Source: Streptomyces aculeolatus (GTDB lineage Bacteria; Actinomycetota; Actinomycetes; Streptomycetales; Streptomycetaceae). From it: a DNA stretch of 64,000 nt. A model generated the notes under the pieces. The model was not told the origin of the DNA and made no database searches. It was given only the letters and a program-made list of their open reading frames with translations. Every line of letters begins with the position of its first letter. The first letter of the stretch is position 1. Location: positions 124,001-188,000 of the forward strand of contig NZ_JAINRD010000014.1 of NCBI RefSeq assembly GCF_020400605.1. Direction: 5' to 3'. Made by a program: the position numbers and the translations under genes. Below are positions 8,109 through 17,399 of this stretch, piece by piece.

Positions 8109-9050
8109 TCAGCGCAGGAAGGGGTCCACGGCCACCGCGATGAACAGCAGCGACACGTAGGTGATCGACCAGTGGAAGAGCCGCATCTCCTTGAGCTTCG
8201 CGCCCACGACCCCGCTCTTCGCCCGCCGCAGCAGCCCGTGCGCCTCGCGCAGCCACACCGCGCCGAGCACCGCGGCCACCACCGGGTAGAACCAGCCGGT
8301 GTAGCCCAGCGGCCACAGCAGCAGCGAGACGGCGACCATCACCCAGCTGTAGCCGACGATCTGCCGCGCCACGACCTTGTTCGACGCCACCACCGGCAGC
8401 ATCGGCACCTTCACGCGCGCGTAGTCGTCCTTGACCTTCATCGACAGCGGCCAGTAGTGCGGCGGCGTCCAGAAGAACATCACCAGGAAGAGGATCAGCG
8501 AGGCCCAGGAGACGCTGTTCGTCACCGCGGACCAGCCGATGGCGACCGGCATGCAGCCGGCGATGCCGCCCCAGACGATGTTCTGCGAGGTGCGCCGCTT
8601 CAGCAGCATCGTGTAGACGAGGACGTAGAAGAGGTTCGCGCCCAGGGCGAGCGCCGCCGACAGCGGGTTGACGAGTGTGGCGAACCACACCGTGGACACC
8701 ACCGTCAGCGCCAGGCCGAAGGCCAGCGCCTCGGCCGGCCGCACCATCCCGGTCACCAGCGGCCGCTGCTCCGTGCGGTGCATCAGCGCGTCGATGTCCC
8801 GGTCCAGGTACATGTTCAGCGCGTTGGCACCGCCGGCGGACAGATAGCCGCCGACGCAGGTCGCGAGCACCAGCCACAGGTCGGGCACGCCCTCGGCGGC
8901 CAGGAACATCACCGGAACGGTGGTGATGAGCAGCAGCTCGATGATGCGCGGCTTGGTCAGCGCCACGAACGCCTTGACCCGGGCACCGGTCGGCCGGTGC
9001 AGAGAGCCCTGCCCGAGTACACCCGCGGGTCGGGATTCGACGGCCGTCAC
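8109..9050 (-). CDS. ctaB: Heme O synthase (protoheme IX farnesyltransferase)
   Basis: A UbiA-family prenyltransferase of about 313 residues that adds a farnesyl group to heme B to form heme O, the first step to heme A. The aspartate-rich motif NALNMYLDRDIDALM and the second cluster YTMLLKRRTSQNIVWGG are clear, within about nine membrane spans. Two in-frame GTG codons compete. I prefer 9050 because GAGG lies 5 bp before it, whereas the GTG at 9056 abuts that same GAGG. It is divergent from tkt over about 250 bp. Confidence 0.93.
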   Translation of the reverse strand: MTAVESRPAGVLGQGSLHRPTGARVKAFVALTKPRIIELLLITTVPVMFLAAEGVPDLWLVLATCVGGYLSAGGANALNMYLDRDIDALMHRTEQRPLVTGMVRPAEALAFGLALTVVSTVWFATLVNPLSAALALGANLFYVLVYTMLLKRRTSQNIVWGGIAGCMPVAIGWSAVTNSVSWASLILFLVMFFWTPPHYWPLSMKVKDDYARVKVPMLPVVASNKVVARQIVGYSWVMVAVSLLLWPLGYTGWFYPVVAAVLGAVWLREAHGLLRRAKSGVVGAKLKEMRLFHWSITYVSLLFIAVAVDPFLR

Positions 9051-9303
9051 GGACACCTCTGCATCGCGGTCAAGGGATTCTGTACGTCGTCACTGTAGAC
9101 GCTGCGTATCGGCCCTCCGCGCGGGGGGTGCCCCGTGTTGGCGGGTACCCGGCCGCCCCCCGGCGGGCGTGCGCGGACGCCCGCCGGCAGGCGCAACGGG
9201 CCCGGCACCGGCAGTCTGGATATCAGCGGGATAGGCTCGAAGGCGCCCGGTGCTTTCCGGTCGCCGGAGTTCCCGACCGTGGAGAGAGGAGCCCTGAACA
9301 AGG

Positions 9304-11394
9304 GTGAGCACGCAGCCGACCACCGACCTCGAGTGGAACGAACTGGACGACCGAGCGGTGGACACCGTCCGCGTTCTGGCCATGGACGCCGTACAGAAGG
9401 TCGGTAACGGCCACCCCGGCACGGCGATGAGCCTGGCCCCCGCCGCGTACACCCTCTTCCAGAAGGTGATGCGGCACGACCCCGCCGACCCGCAGTGGAC
9501 CGGCCGGGACCGCTTCGTCCTCTCCGCGGGCCACTCCAGCCTGACGCTCTACATCCAGCTCTACCTCGGCGGGTTCGGCCTGGAGCTGGCCGACCTGGAG
9601 GCGTTCCGCACCTGGGGCTCCAAGACCCCGGGCCACCCGGAGTACGGACACACCGCCGGCGTCGAGACGACGACGGGGCCGCTCGGCCAGGGCGTCGCCA
9701 ACGCCGTCGGCATGGCGATGTCCGCGCGCTACGAGCGCGGCCTCTTCGACCCGGACGCGCCCGCCGGCACCTCTCCCTTCGATCACCACATCTGGGTGGT
9801 CGCGGGCGACGGCTGCCTCCAGGAGGGCATCTCGCACGAGGCGTCCTCGCTCGCCGGCCACCAGAAGCTGGGCAACCTCATCCTGCTCTGGGACGACAAC
9901 CACATCTCCATCGAGGGCGACACCGCCGCCGCCGTCTCCGAGGACACGGTCGCGCGCTACGAGGCGTACGGCTGGCACGTCCAGCGCGTCGAGCAGAAGC
10001 CGAACGGCGACCTCGACCCCGAGGCGCTGTACCAGGCGTTCCAGGAGGCCAAGGCGGTCACCGACCGGCCGTCGTTCATCGCGGCCCGCTCGATCATCGC
10101 CTGGCCGGCCCCGAACGCGCAGAACACCGAGGCCGCGCACGGCTCGGCGCTGGGCGAGGAGGAGGTCGCCGCGACCAAGCGCGTCCTCGGCTTCGACCCC
10201 GAGCGGCACTTCGAGGTCGACGCCGGCGTGCTCGCGCACTCCCGCGCCCTCGGTGAGCGCGGCGCGGAGGTGCACGCCGCGTGGGACAAGCAGTTCGCCG
10301 TCTGGCGGCAGGACAACCCCGCGCGCGCCGTCGAGTTCGACCGGATCCGCGCCGGCGAGCTGCCCGCGGGCTGGGCGGACGAGCTGCCGTCGTTCCCGGC
10401 GGGCAAGGCCGTCGCGACCCGCAAGGCGTCGGGCGAGGTGCTGAAGGCGCTCGGCCCGGTGCTGCCCGAGCTGTGGGGCGGCTCCGCCGACCTCGCGGGG
10501 TCGAACAACACCACCATCCCCGGCTCGGCCTCGTTCCTGCCCGCCGACAACCCGCTGACCGGCGCCGACCCGTACGGCCGGACCGTCCACAACGGGATCC
10601 GCGAGCACGCGATGGCCGCCGCCATGAACGGCATCACGCTGCACGGCAACACCCGTGTGTACGGCGGCACGTTCCTCGTCTTCTCCGACTACATGCGCAA
10701 CGCCGTGCGGCTCTCGGCGCTGATGCACCTGCCGGTGACGTACGTGTGGACGCACGACTCCATCGGCCTCGGCGAGGACGGCCCGACCCACCAGCCGGTC
10801 GAGCACCTGGCGAGCCTGCGCGCGATCCCCGGGCTGAACGTGGTCCGCCCTGCGGACGCCAACGAGACGGTGATCGCCTGGCGCGAGATCCTGCGCCGCT
10901 ACACCAAGGAGTACGGCGTCGGCGCCCCGCACGGCCTGGCGCTGACCCGGCAGGGCGTGCCGACGTACGAGGCCAACGACGACACAGCCCGCGGCGGCTA
11001 CGTGATGTTCGAGGCCGAGGGCCCCGGCGGCGAGCGGGCCGAGCCGCAGGCCATCCTCATCGGCACCGGCTCCGAGGTGCAGCTCGCCGTCGCCGCCCGG
11101 GAGCAGTTGCAGGCCGAGGGCGTGCCGACGCGGGTGGTCTCGATGCCGTCCGTGGAGTGGTTCGACGAGCAGCCGCAGGAGTACCGCGACGCCGTGCTGC
11201 CGCCCGCCGTCAAGGCCCGGGTGGCCGTCGAGGCGGGCGTGGGGATGCCGTGGCAGCGCTTCGTCGGCGACGCCGGACGCGTCATCTCCCTGGAGCACTT
11301 CGGCGCCTCCGCCGACTACAAGGTTCTGTTCCGCGAGTACGGACTCACCGCCGAGGCCGTAGCCGAGGCCGCCCGGGAATCCCTGCGGGCCTGA
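9304..11394 (+). CDS. tkt: Transketolase
   Basis: A 696-residue thiamine-diphosphate enzyme of the non-oxidative pentose phosphate pathway. It moves two-carbon units between ketose and aldose phosphates. The N-terminal VQKVGNGHPGTAMS, the ThDP motif starting GDGCLQEG and ending with N in LWDDNHISIEG, and the pyrimidine-domain HDSIGLGEDGPTHQP are all present. The start is a GTG at 9304, with a GAGAGGAG run about 17 bp before it and AAGG close by. It heads a five-gene plus-strand block tkt-tal-zwf-opcA-pgl. Confidence 0.96.
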   Translation: MSTQPTTDLEWNELDDRAVDTVRVLAMDAVQKVGNGHPGTAMSLAPAAYTLFQKVMRHDPADPQWTGRDRFVLSAGHSSLTLYIQLYLGGFGLELADLEAFRTWGSKTPGHPEYGHTAGVETTTGPLGQGVANAVGMAMSARYERGLFDPDAPAGTSPFDHHIWVVAGDGCLQEGISHEASSLAGHQKLGNLILLWDDNHISIEGDTAAAVSEDTVARYEAYGWHVQRVEQKPNGDLDPEALYQAFQEAKAVTDRPSFIAARSIIAWPAPNAQNTEAAHGSALGEEEVAATKRVLGFDPERHFEVDAGVLAHSRALGERGAEVHAAWDKQFAVWRQDNPARAVEFDRIRAGELPAGWADELPSFPAGKAVATRKASGEVLKALGPVLPELWGGSADLAGSNNTTIPGSASFLPADNPLTGADPYGRTVHNGIREHAMAAAMNGITLHGNTRVYGGTFLVFSDYMRNAVRLSALMHLPVTYVWTHDSIGLGEDGPTHQPVEHLASLRAIPGLNVVRPADANETVIAWREILRRYTKEYGVGAPHGLALTRQGVPTYEANDDTARGGYVMFEAEGPGGERAEPQAILIGTGSEVQLAVAAREQLQAEGVPTRVVSMPSVEWFDEQPQEYRDAVLPPAVKARVAVEAGVGMPWQRFVGDAGRVISLEHFGASADYKVLFREYGLTAEAVAEAARESLRA

Positions 11395-11441
11395 AGTCGC
11401 TGACGCATACAGACGAAACGATGTCAGGAGATGCAATACCG

Positions 11442-12560
11442 ATGACCGACGCACTCGAGCGCCTCTCCGGTGAAGGCGTCGCGATCTGGCTCGACGACCT
11501 GTCCCGCAAGCGCATCACGTCCGGCAACCTCGCCGAACTGATCGACGAGAGCCACGTCGTGGGCGTGACCACCAACCCCACGATCTTCCAGAAGGCCATC
11601 TCGGCGGGCGACGGCTACAACGGCCAGCTCACGGACCTCGCCGTCCGCGGCGTCACCGTCGAGGAGGCCGTCCGCATGATCACGACGGCCGACGTACGCG
11701 ACGCCGCCGACGTGCTCCGCCCCGTGTTCGACGCCACCGAGGGCCAGGACGGCCGGGTCTCCATCGAGGTCGACCCGCGGCTGGCCCACGAGACGGCCGC
11801 CACCGTCGCCGAGGCCAAGCAGCTGGCCTGGCTGGTCGACCGGCCCAACATGTTCGTGAAGATCCCCGCCACCCGCGCGGGGCTGCCCGCCATCACCGAG
11901 GTGCTCGGCAAGGGCATCAGCGTCAACGTCACGCTGATCTTCTCGCTGGAGCGCTACCGCGAGGTGATGGACGCCTTCCTCGCCGGTCTGGAGCAGGCGA
12001 AGGCCGCGGGTCTCGACCTGGCGGAGATCCGCTCGGTCGCCTCGTTCTTCGTCTCCCGCGTGGACACCGAGGTCGACAAGCGGCTCGACGCCCTGGGCAC
12101 GCCCGAGGCGAAGGAGCTGCGCGGCAGGGCCGCCGTCGCCAACGCCCGGCTGGCGTACGAGGCGTACGAGGAGGTCTTCTCCTCGGACCGCTGGCTCGCG
12201 CTGGAGAAGGCGGGCGCCCACAAGCAGCGCCCGCTGTGGGCGTCGACGGGCGTGAAGGACAAGGCGTACAAGGACACGCTCTACGTGGACGACCTGGTCG
12301 CCCCGGGGACGGTCAACACCATGCCGGAGTCCACGCTGCACGCGGTCGCCGACCACGGCGGCATCGAGGGCGACAAGGTGCGCGGCACGTACGCCGAGGC
12401 GCGTGCCGACCTCGACGCCCTGGAGAAGCTGGGCATCTCGTACGACGAGGTGGTCGGCCTGCTGGAGGACGAGGGCGTGGAGAAGTTCGCGAAGTCCTGG
12501 ACCGACCTGCTCGACTCCACCCGGCAGGAGCTGGAGCGCCGTGTACCGAAGGGGGCGTAG
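11442..12560 (+). CDS. tal: Transaldolase
   Basis: A 372-residue transaldolase that transfers dihydroxyacetone units between sedoheptulose-7-phosphate and glyceraldehyde-3-phosphate. The Schiff-base lysine is K140 in MFVKIPAT, and the N-terminal VVGVTTNPTIFQKA is typical. The length matches the long form that is encoded beside zwf and opcA in actinobacteria. I chose ATG 11442 because AGGAG (11426-11430) precedes it by 11 bp. An in-frame ATG at 11421 would add seven residues. It lies 47 bp after tkt and 6 bp before zwf. Confidence 0.95.
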   Translation: MTDALERLSGEGVAIWLDDLSRKRITSGNLAELIDESHVVGVTTNPTIFQKAISAGDGYNGQLTDLAVRGVTVEEAVRMITTADVRDAADVLRPVFDATEGQDGRVSIEVDPRLAHETAATVAEAKQLAWLVDRPNMFVKIPATRAGLPAITEVLGKGISVNVTLIFSLERYREVMDAFLAGLEQAKAAGLDLAEIRSVASFFVSRVDTEVDKRLDALGTPEAKELRGRAAVANARLAYEAYEEVFSSDRWLALEKAGAHKQRPLWASTGVKDKAYKDTLYVDDLVAPGTVNTMPESTLHAVADHGGIEGDKVRGTYAEARADLDALEKLGISYDEVVGLLEDEGVEKFAKSWTDLLDSTRQELERRVPKGA

Positions 12561-12566
12561 TCGACG

Positions 12567-14096
12567 GTGACCGGCTCTGACACCAACCCGCTGCGGGACC
12601 CGCAGGACCGGCGCCTGCCGCGGATCGCGGGCCCCTCGGGCCTGGTGATCTTCGGCGTCACCGGCGACCTGTCGCGCAAGAAGCTCATGCCCGCCGTGTA
12701 CGACCTGGCGAACCGGGGCCTGCTGCCGCCCGGCTTCTCCCTCGTCGGCTTCGCCCGCCGCGACTGGGAGGACGAGGACTTCGCGCAGGTCGTGCACGAC
12801 TCGGTCAAGGAGCACGCGCGCACGCCGTTCCGCGAAGAGGTGTGGCAGCAGCTCTCCGAGGGCTTCCGGTTCGTCCAGGGCGACTTCGACGACGACGAGG
12901 CGTTCGAGCGGCTGCGCACCACCGTCGACGACCTGGACAAGGCGCGCGGCACCGGCGGCAACTTCGCGTTCTACCTCTCGGTGCCGCCGAAGTTCTTCCC
13001 GCTGGTCGTCCAGCAGCTCAAGGAGCACCACCTGGCCGACCCGGCCGGCGACTCCTGGCGGCGCGCCGTCATCGAGAAGCCGTTCGGCCACGACCTGAAG
13101 AGCGCCGAAGAGCTGAACCGGATCGTCCACGAGGTCTTCGAGCCCGACCAGGTCTTCCGCATCGACCACTACCTCGGCAAGGAGACCGTCCAGAACATCC
13201 TGGCGCTGCGCTTCGCCAACACGATGTTCGAGCCGATCTGGAACCGGTCGTACGTGGACCACGTGCAGATCACCATGGCCGAGGACATCGGCATCGGCGG
13301 CCGCGCCGGCTACTACGACGGCATCGGCGCCGCGCGCGACGTCATCCAGAACCACCTGCTCCAGCTGCTGGCGCTGACCGCGATGGAGGAGCCGACGGCC
13401 TTCGACGCGCAGGCGCTGGTGGCGGAGAAGACCAAGGCGCTGGAGTCGGTGCGCCTGCCCGAGGACCTCGGCCTGCACACGGTCCGCGCGCAGTACACGG
13501 CCGGCTGGCAGGGCGGCGTGAAGGTGCGCGGCTACCTGGAGGAGGACGGTATCGACCCGCACTCCGGGACCGACACCTACGCCGCGATCAAGCTGGAGAT
13601 CGACAACCGCCGCTGGGCGGGCGTCCCCTTCTACCTGCGCGCCGGCAAGCGGCTCGGCCGCCGGGTCACGGAGATCGCCGTCGTCTTCCAGCGGGCGCCG
13701 CACCTGCCGTTCGACACCACCGACACGATGGAGCTGGGCCAGAACGCCCTGGTGATCCGCGTCCAGCCGGACGAGGGCATCACCGTGCGGTTCGGCTCCA
13801 AGGTGCCGGGCACGTCGATGGAGGTGCGGGACGTGACGATGGACTTCGCCTATGGCGAGTCCTTCACCGAGTCCAGCCCCGAGGCGTACGAGCGGCTGCT
13901 GCTGGACGTGCTCCTCGGCGATGCGAACCTCTTCCCGCGCCCCCAGGAGGTCGAGCTGTCCTGGAAGATCCTCGACCCGATCGAGGAGCACTGGGCCGGG
14001 CACGGCAAGCCCGAGTCGTACACGGCGGGCACCTGGGGTCCGAAGGCGGCGGACGAGATGCTGGCACGAGACGGACGGAGCTGGCGGCGGCCATGA
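12567..14096 (+). CDS. zwf: Glucose-6-phosphate 1-dehydrogenase
   Basis: A 509-residue enzyme catalysing the NADP-dependent first step of the oxidative pentose phosphate pathway. The nucleotide-binding motif GVTGDLSRKK spans residues 30-39 and the active-site signature RIDHYLGKE has its histidine near residue 201. The start is GTG at 12567, 6 bp after tal. The stop overlaps the opcA start (ATGA, 14093-14096), so translation is coupled to its assembly factor. Confidence 0.96.
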   Translation: MTGSDTNPLRDPQDRRLPRIAGPSGLVIFGVTGDLSRKKLMPAVYDLANRGLLPPGFSLVGFARRDWEDEDFAQVVHDSVKEHARTPFREEVWQQLSEGFRFVQGDFDDDEAFERLRTTVDDLDKARGTGGNFAFYLSVPPKFFPLVVQQLKEHHLADPAGDSWRRAVIEKPFGHDLKSAEELNRIVHEVFEPDQVFRIDHYLGKETVQNILALRFANTMFEPIWNRSYVDHVQITMAEDIGIGGRAGYYDGIGAARDVIQNHLLQLLALTAMEEPTAFDAQALVAEKTKALESVRLPEDLGLHTVRAQYTAGWQGGVKVRGYLEEDGIDPHSGTDTYAAIKLEIDNRRWAGVPFYLRAGKRLGRRVTEIAVVFQRAPHLPFDTTDTMELGQNALVIRVQPDEGITVRFGSKVPGTSMEVRDVTMDFAYGESFTESSPEAYERLLLDVLLGDANLFPRPQEVELSWKILDPIEEHWAGHGKPESYTAGTWGPKAADEMLARDGRSWRRP

Positions 14097-15178
14097 ACAT
14101 CGACCTCACCGAGACCACCTCGGCCCAGATCAACGCCGCGCTCGTGGGCGCGCGGCGGGCCACCGGCACGCCGGCGGTCGGGATGGTGCTCACGCTGGTG
14201 ATCGTCACCGACGAGGGCAACCACTACGACGCGCTCAAGGCCGCCAGCCAGGCGTCGAAGGAGCATCCGTCGCGGATCCTGGTCGTCATCAAGCGCCCCG
14301 GCCGCTCCCCGCGCGAGCGCGCGCTGGCGCGGCTGGACGCCGAGGTGCGCGTGGGCAACGAGACGGACACCGGCGAGACGGTGCTCCTGCGGCTGCACGG
14401 CGAGCTGGCCGGGCACCCGGAGAGCGTCGTGCTGCCGCTGCTGCTGCCGGACGCGCCGGTGGTGGTGTGGTGGCCGGAGGACGCGCCGGACAACCCGGCG
14501 GAGGACCTGCTCGGCAGGCTCGCCACCCGCCGCATCACGGACGCGGCGGCCTGCGAGGACCCGGTCGACGCGCTGCGGCAGCGGGCCACGGCGTACGCGC
14601 CCGGGGACACCGACCTGGCGTGGACGCGGATCACGCCGTGGCGCAGCGTGCTGGCGGCGGCGCTGGACCAGCGGCACGCGGCCATCGAGTCGGCGGTCGT
14701 GGAGGGCGAGGAGTACAACCCCTCCTCGGAGCTGCTGGCGCTGTGGCTGGCGGACCGGCTGCGGGTGCCGGTGGAGCGCACCGGCTCGCCGGGCCCGGGG
14801 CTGACCGCGGTGCGGCTGCTGACGACGGACGGCGTGATCTGCCTGGACCGGCCGAACGGCGCGCTGGCGGAGCTGGCGGTGCCGGGGCAGCCGGAGCGGC
14901 ACGTGGCGCTCAAGCGGCGCACGACGGCGGAGCTGATCGCCGAGGAGCTGCGCCGGCTCGACCCGGACGAGGCGTACGCGCATGCGGTGGCGTACGGCGT
15001 GGAGCGGCTGGCGCCGGCGGGGGCGGTGGAGGCGGACGTAGCAGAAGCAGCGGAAGCGGCGGAAGCCCCGGCCGAATCCGGGGCCGCCCCGAAGGCCGGC
15101 ACCGGGAAGAAGGCGGCGGCGAAGAAGCAGCCGGCGAAGAAGTCGGCCGCGAAGCCGTCCTCGGCCAAGGCGTCGTGA
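14093..15178 (+). CDS. opcA: Glucose-6-phosphate dehydrogenase assembly protein OpcA
   Basis: A 361-residue OpcA, the activator or assembly factor of G6PDH in cyanobacteria and actinobacteria. Family landmarks are LPLLLPDAPVVVWWPEDAP, SVLAAALDQRH and ERHVALKRRTTAELIAEELRRLDPD. The last about 45 residues form a low-complexity tail that turns from Ala/Glu-rich to Lys/Ala-rich (KKAAAKKQPAKKSAAK), similar to histone-like tails. UvrA in this window has a comparable tail. The start is coupled to zwf by an ATGA overlap, and pgl follows after 10 bp. Confidence 0.95.
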   Translation: MNIDLTETTSAQINAALVGARRATGTPAVGMVLTLVIVTDEGNHYDALKAASQASKEHPSRILVVIKRPGRSPRERALARLDAEVRVGNETDTGETVLLRLHGELAGHPESVVLPLLLPDAPVVVWWPEDAPDNPAEDLLGRLATRRITDAAACEDPVDALRQRATAYAPGDTDLAWTRITPWRSVLAAALDQRHAAIESAVVEGEEYNPSSELLALWLADRLRVPVERTGSPGPGLTAVRLLTTDGVICLDRPNGALAELAVPGQPERHVALKRRTTAELIAEELRRLDPDEAYAHAVAYGVERLAPAGAVEADVAEAAEAAEAPAESGAAPKAGTGKKAAAKKQPAKKSAAKPSSAKAS

Positions 15179-15188
15179 GCGGGGCCCC

Positions 15189-15971
15189 GTGAGCACGCCG
15201 CAGATCGTCGTCCACCGCGACAAGGAGCTGATGGCCGAGGCGGCCGCCGCCCGGCTGATCACGAAGGTCGTGGACGCGCAGTCGGCGCGGGGCGCGGCGT
15301 CGGTCGTGCTCACGGGCGGCCGCAACGGCAACGGCCTGCTGGCGGCGCTGGCGGCCGCGCCGGCCCGGGACGCGGTCGACTGGTCACGGCTCGACCTGTG
15401 GTGGGGCGACGAGCGCTTCCTGCCGCCCGGCGACCCCGACCGCAACGCGACCCAGGCGCGCGCGGCGCTGCTGGACGCGGTGCCGCTCGACCCGGCGCGG
15501 GTGCACGAGATGCCGGCGGCGCAGGCGGAGTTCGGCGCCGACGCGGACGCGGCGGCTGCCGCGTACGCGCGTGAACTGGCCGCCGCGGCGCGGCCGGAGG
15601 ACCACGGTCCGGTCCCGTCGTTCGACGTGCTGCTGCTGGGCGTCGGCCCGGACACGCACGTCGCGTCGCTCTTCCCGGAGCTGCCGGGGGTACGGGAGAC
15701 GCAGCGCACGGTCGTCGGCGTGCACGGGGCGCCGAAGCCCCCGCCGACGCGGATCTCGCTGACGCTGCCGGCGATCAGGGCGGCGCGGGAGGTCTGGCTG
15801 CTGGCGGCGGGCGAGGACAAGGCCCGGGCGGCGGCGATGGCGCTGTCGGGCGGGGGCGAGATCCAGACTCCGGCGGCGGGCGCGCGGGGCAGCCGCAGGA
15901 CCCTGTGGCTCATGGACCGCCCGGCGGCGGCGCTGCTGCCGCCGACGCTGTACCCGCCGGCGTCGCCGTAG
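15189..15971 (+). CDS. pgl: 6-phosphogluconolactonase
   Basis: A 260-residue lactonase of the Pgl/DevB family that hydrolyses 6-phosphogluconolactone made by Zwf. The substrate-binding WWGDERFLPPGDPDRN and the LLGVGPDTHVASLFP motif are visible; the second differs slightly from the usual GMGPDGHTASLFP. It belongs to the N-acetylglucosamine-6-phosphate isomerase superfamily. The start is GTG at 15189, 10 bp after opcA. It closes the pentose-phosphate block; the next gene is convergent after about 150 bp. Confidence 0.93.
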   Translation: MSTPQIVVHRDKELMAEAAAARLITKVVDAQSARGAASVVLTGGRNGNGLLAALAAAPARDAVDWSRLDLWWGDERFLPPGDPDRNATQARAALLDAVPLDPARVHEMPAAQAEFGADADAAAAAYARELAAAARPEDHGPVPSFDVLLLGVGPDTHVASLFPELPGVRETQRTVVGVHGAPKPPPTRISLTLPAIRAAREVWLLAAGEDKARAAAMALSGGGEIQTPAAGARGSRRTLWLMDRPAAALLPPTLYPPASP

Positions 15972-16125
15972 GGGGTACGGGGACCTGTGCGCGCCGGGGG
16001 CGTCGACAGGCGGACCGCATGGGGTGCCCGCCAGGCACCGGTGCCGGAGGAGGTGCGCCCGCCGCAGCGGGCGGTGCACTCCCGGACGGCCCGGCCGGCC
16101 CCGGCACCGAGGTGGCCCGCCTGCC

Positions 16126-17283
16126 TCAGGGCAGCTCGCGGGCCAGCGCCACCGCACCCGCCAGGCCGTCCGGGACGGGGGCCGGGGTCAGCCCGTACGG
16201 GCGCACGCGGGCGGTGAAACGGGGCAGGAGCGGGCCCGCGGGTGCGAGGAGGGCACCGGTGGTGACCAGGGGCTCGCCGGGCACCGGGGCGAGCACGCTG
16301 ACGGTCTCCACGAGGTGGTCCGCGGCCTCGTCCAGGATCGCCCCGGCCACGGCGTCACCGGCCTCCGCGGCCCGTACGACCACCGGGCACAGCCGCGCGA
16401 TCTCCACCGGCCTCCCCGCGAACCCGGCGTCCACCAGCGCGACCCGCACCACCGGATCCCGCACCGGGCCGCCGGCCGCCCGCCCGGACGTGCCGCCGCC
16501 GGGCGGCCCCGCGGGCGAGTCCCGCTCCCGTACGCGCCCCGCTCCCCCGTCCGCCGCGGCCGCCCCCGCGCTCCCTGCACCGCCCGCCTGACGAGCCCCG
16601 AGGGCCCGCTCCGCGCCCTCCACGACTCCGGCCGCGCTCCGCGCCCGTACCGGGGCTTCCGCGCCTTCCGTGCGCGCCCCCGGCCGTCCCCCGGCCGCCG
16701 TCGCCTCCGTCAGCAGTTCCACCAGCGCCGTGGCCGGGGCCCGGCCGTCCAGCGACCGCAGGGCCGCGCGCAGCGCCTGCCGGGCGATCCAGAAGCCGCT
16801 GCCCTCGTCGCCCAGCAGCCAGCCGTGGCCGTCGATCGTCGCCGTCTGCCGCCGGGCCGCGATCCGGGCCGCCGACGCGCCCGTGCCGGCGACCAGGACC
16901 ACACCCGACGGCGGTGCGCCCGGGCCCGCCGCGAAGGCGATCTCCGTGTCGCCGCGCACCTGCACCGGCACCCGCCCGGCCCCGGCGCGGCGGAGCGCCG
17001 TGCGCACGGCCGCGTACGCCACGCGTGTGCCGGCGTCGTCGGGGTTGCGGGGCTCCGCGCCGGCGACGCCCGCGACCACCGCCGCGACCGCCCCCGGCCC
17101 CGCCGCCTCCGCCAGCGGCGCCACGCACGCCGTCAGCCGGGACGTGAGGACCTCCGGCGGCACGGAGCGCGGGTTGCCCGCCCCCGCGGACGCCGTGCGC
17201 AGGGCGCCGCCGCCCGCCGCGGGCGCGAGGGCCGCGCGCGTGCTCGTACCGCCCACGTCGATGCCGATGACCAGCTTCTCCAT
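16126..17283 (-). CDS. N-acetylglucosamine kinase-like protein (BadF/BadG/BcrA/BcrD ATPase family)
   Basis: A 385-residue ASKHA-fold kinase. The phosphate-1 motif IGIDVGGTSTRAALA starts at residue 5; VLVAGTGASA and LLGDEGSGFWI are the phosphate-2 and adenosine regions of the GlcNAc-kinase branch. A long Ala/Gly/Arg-rich segment (about residues 200-280, from RPGARTEGAEAP to SPAGPPGGGTSG) interrupts the C-terminal lobe and is probably a disordered insertion. The ATG at 17283 has GGGAG upstream. It diverges from the SIS gene, and a dre-like site lies between them, which fits amino-sugar use under DasR control. Substrate not proven. Confidence 0.82.
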   Translation of the reverse strand: MEKLVIGIDVGGTSTRAALAPAAGGGALRTASAGAGNPRSVPPEVLTSRLTACVAPLAEAAGPGAVAAVVAGVAGAEPRNPDDAGTRVAYAAVRTALRRAGAGRVPVQVRGDTEIAFAAGPGAPPSGVVLVAGTGASAARIAARRQTATIDGHGWLLGDEGSGFWIARQALRAALRSLDGRAPATALVELLTEATAAGGRPGARTEGAEAPVRARSAAGVVEGAERALGARQAGGAGSAGAAAADGGAGRVRERDSPAGPPGGGTSGRAAGGPVRDPVVRVALVDAGFAGRPVEIARLCPVVVRAAEAGDAVAGAILDEAADHLVETVSVLAPVPGEPLVTTGALLAPAGPLLPRFTARVRPYGLTPAPVPDGLAGAVALARELP

Positions 17284-17370
17284 GTGCCCGCTCCCGTGGT
17301 CGGCGTCCCGCCGCACCCGCGCCCTTGACGTGCCGTACGCGACTGCCTGAGATTGACCCCGCGTACGGCA

Positions 17371-17386
17371 TGTTGTCCAGACCACT
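17371..17386. promoter_or_regulatory. dre-like DasR operator
   Basis: TGTTGTCCAGACCACT matches 13 of 16 positions of the DasR-responsive consensus A(G/C)TGGTCTAGACCA(G/C)T. It lies 14 bp before the SIS gene start and 88 bp before the kinase start, between the divergent pair. DasR is the GlcNAc-responsive GntR regulator of Streptomyces; binding here is inferred from the motif and the gene functions. Confidence 0.6.
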
Positions 17387-17399
17387 CCCGGGAGCAGCG

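Noticed and set aside
15972..16125. Possible small gene between pgl and the GlcNAc-kinase-like gene
   Set aside because: The 154-bp space has open frames in several phases but no ribosome site or protein-like composition; it looks like a convergent intergenic region.
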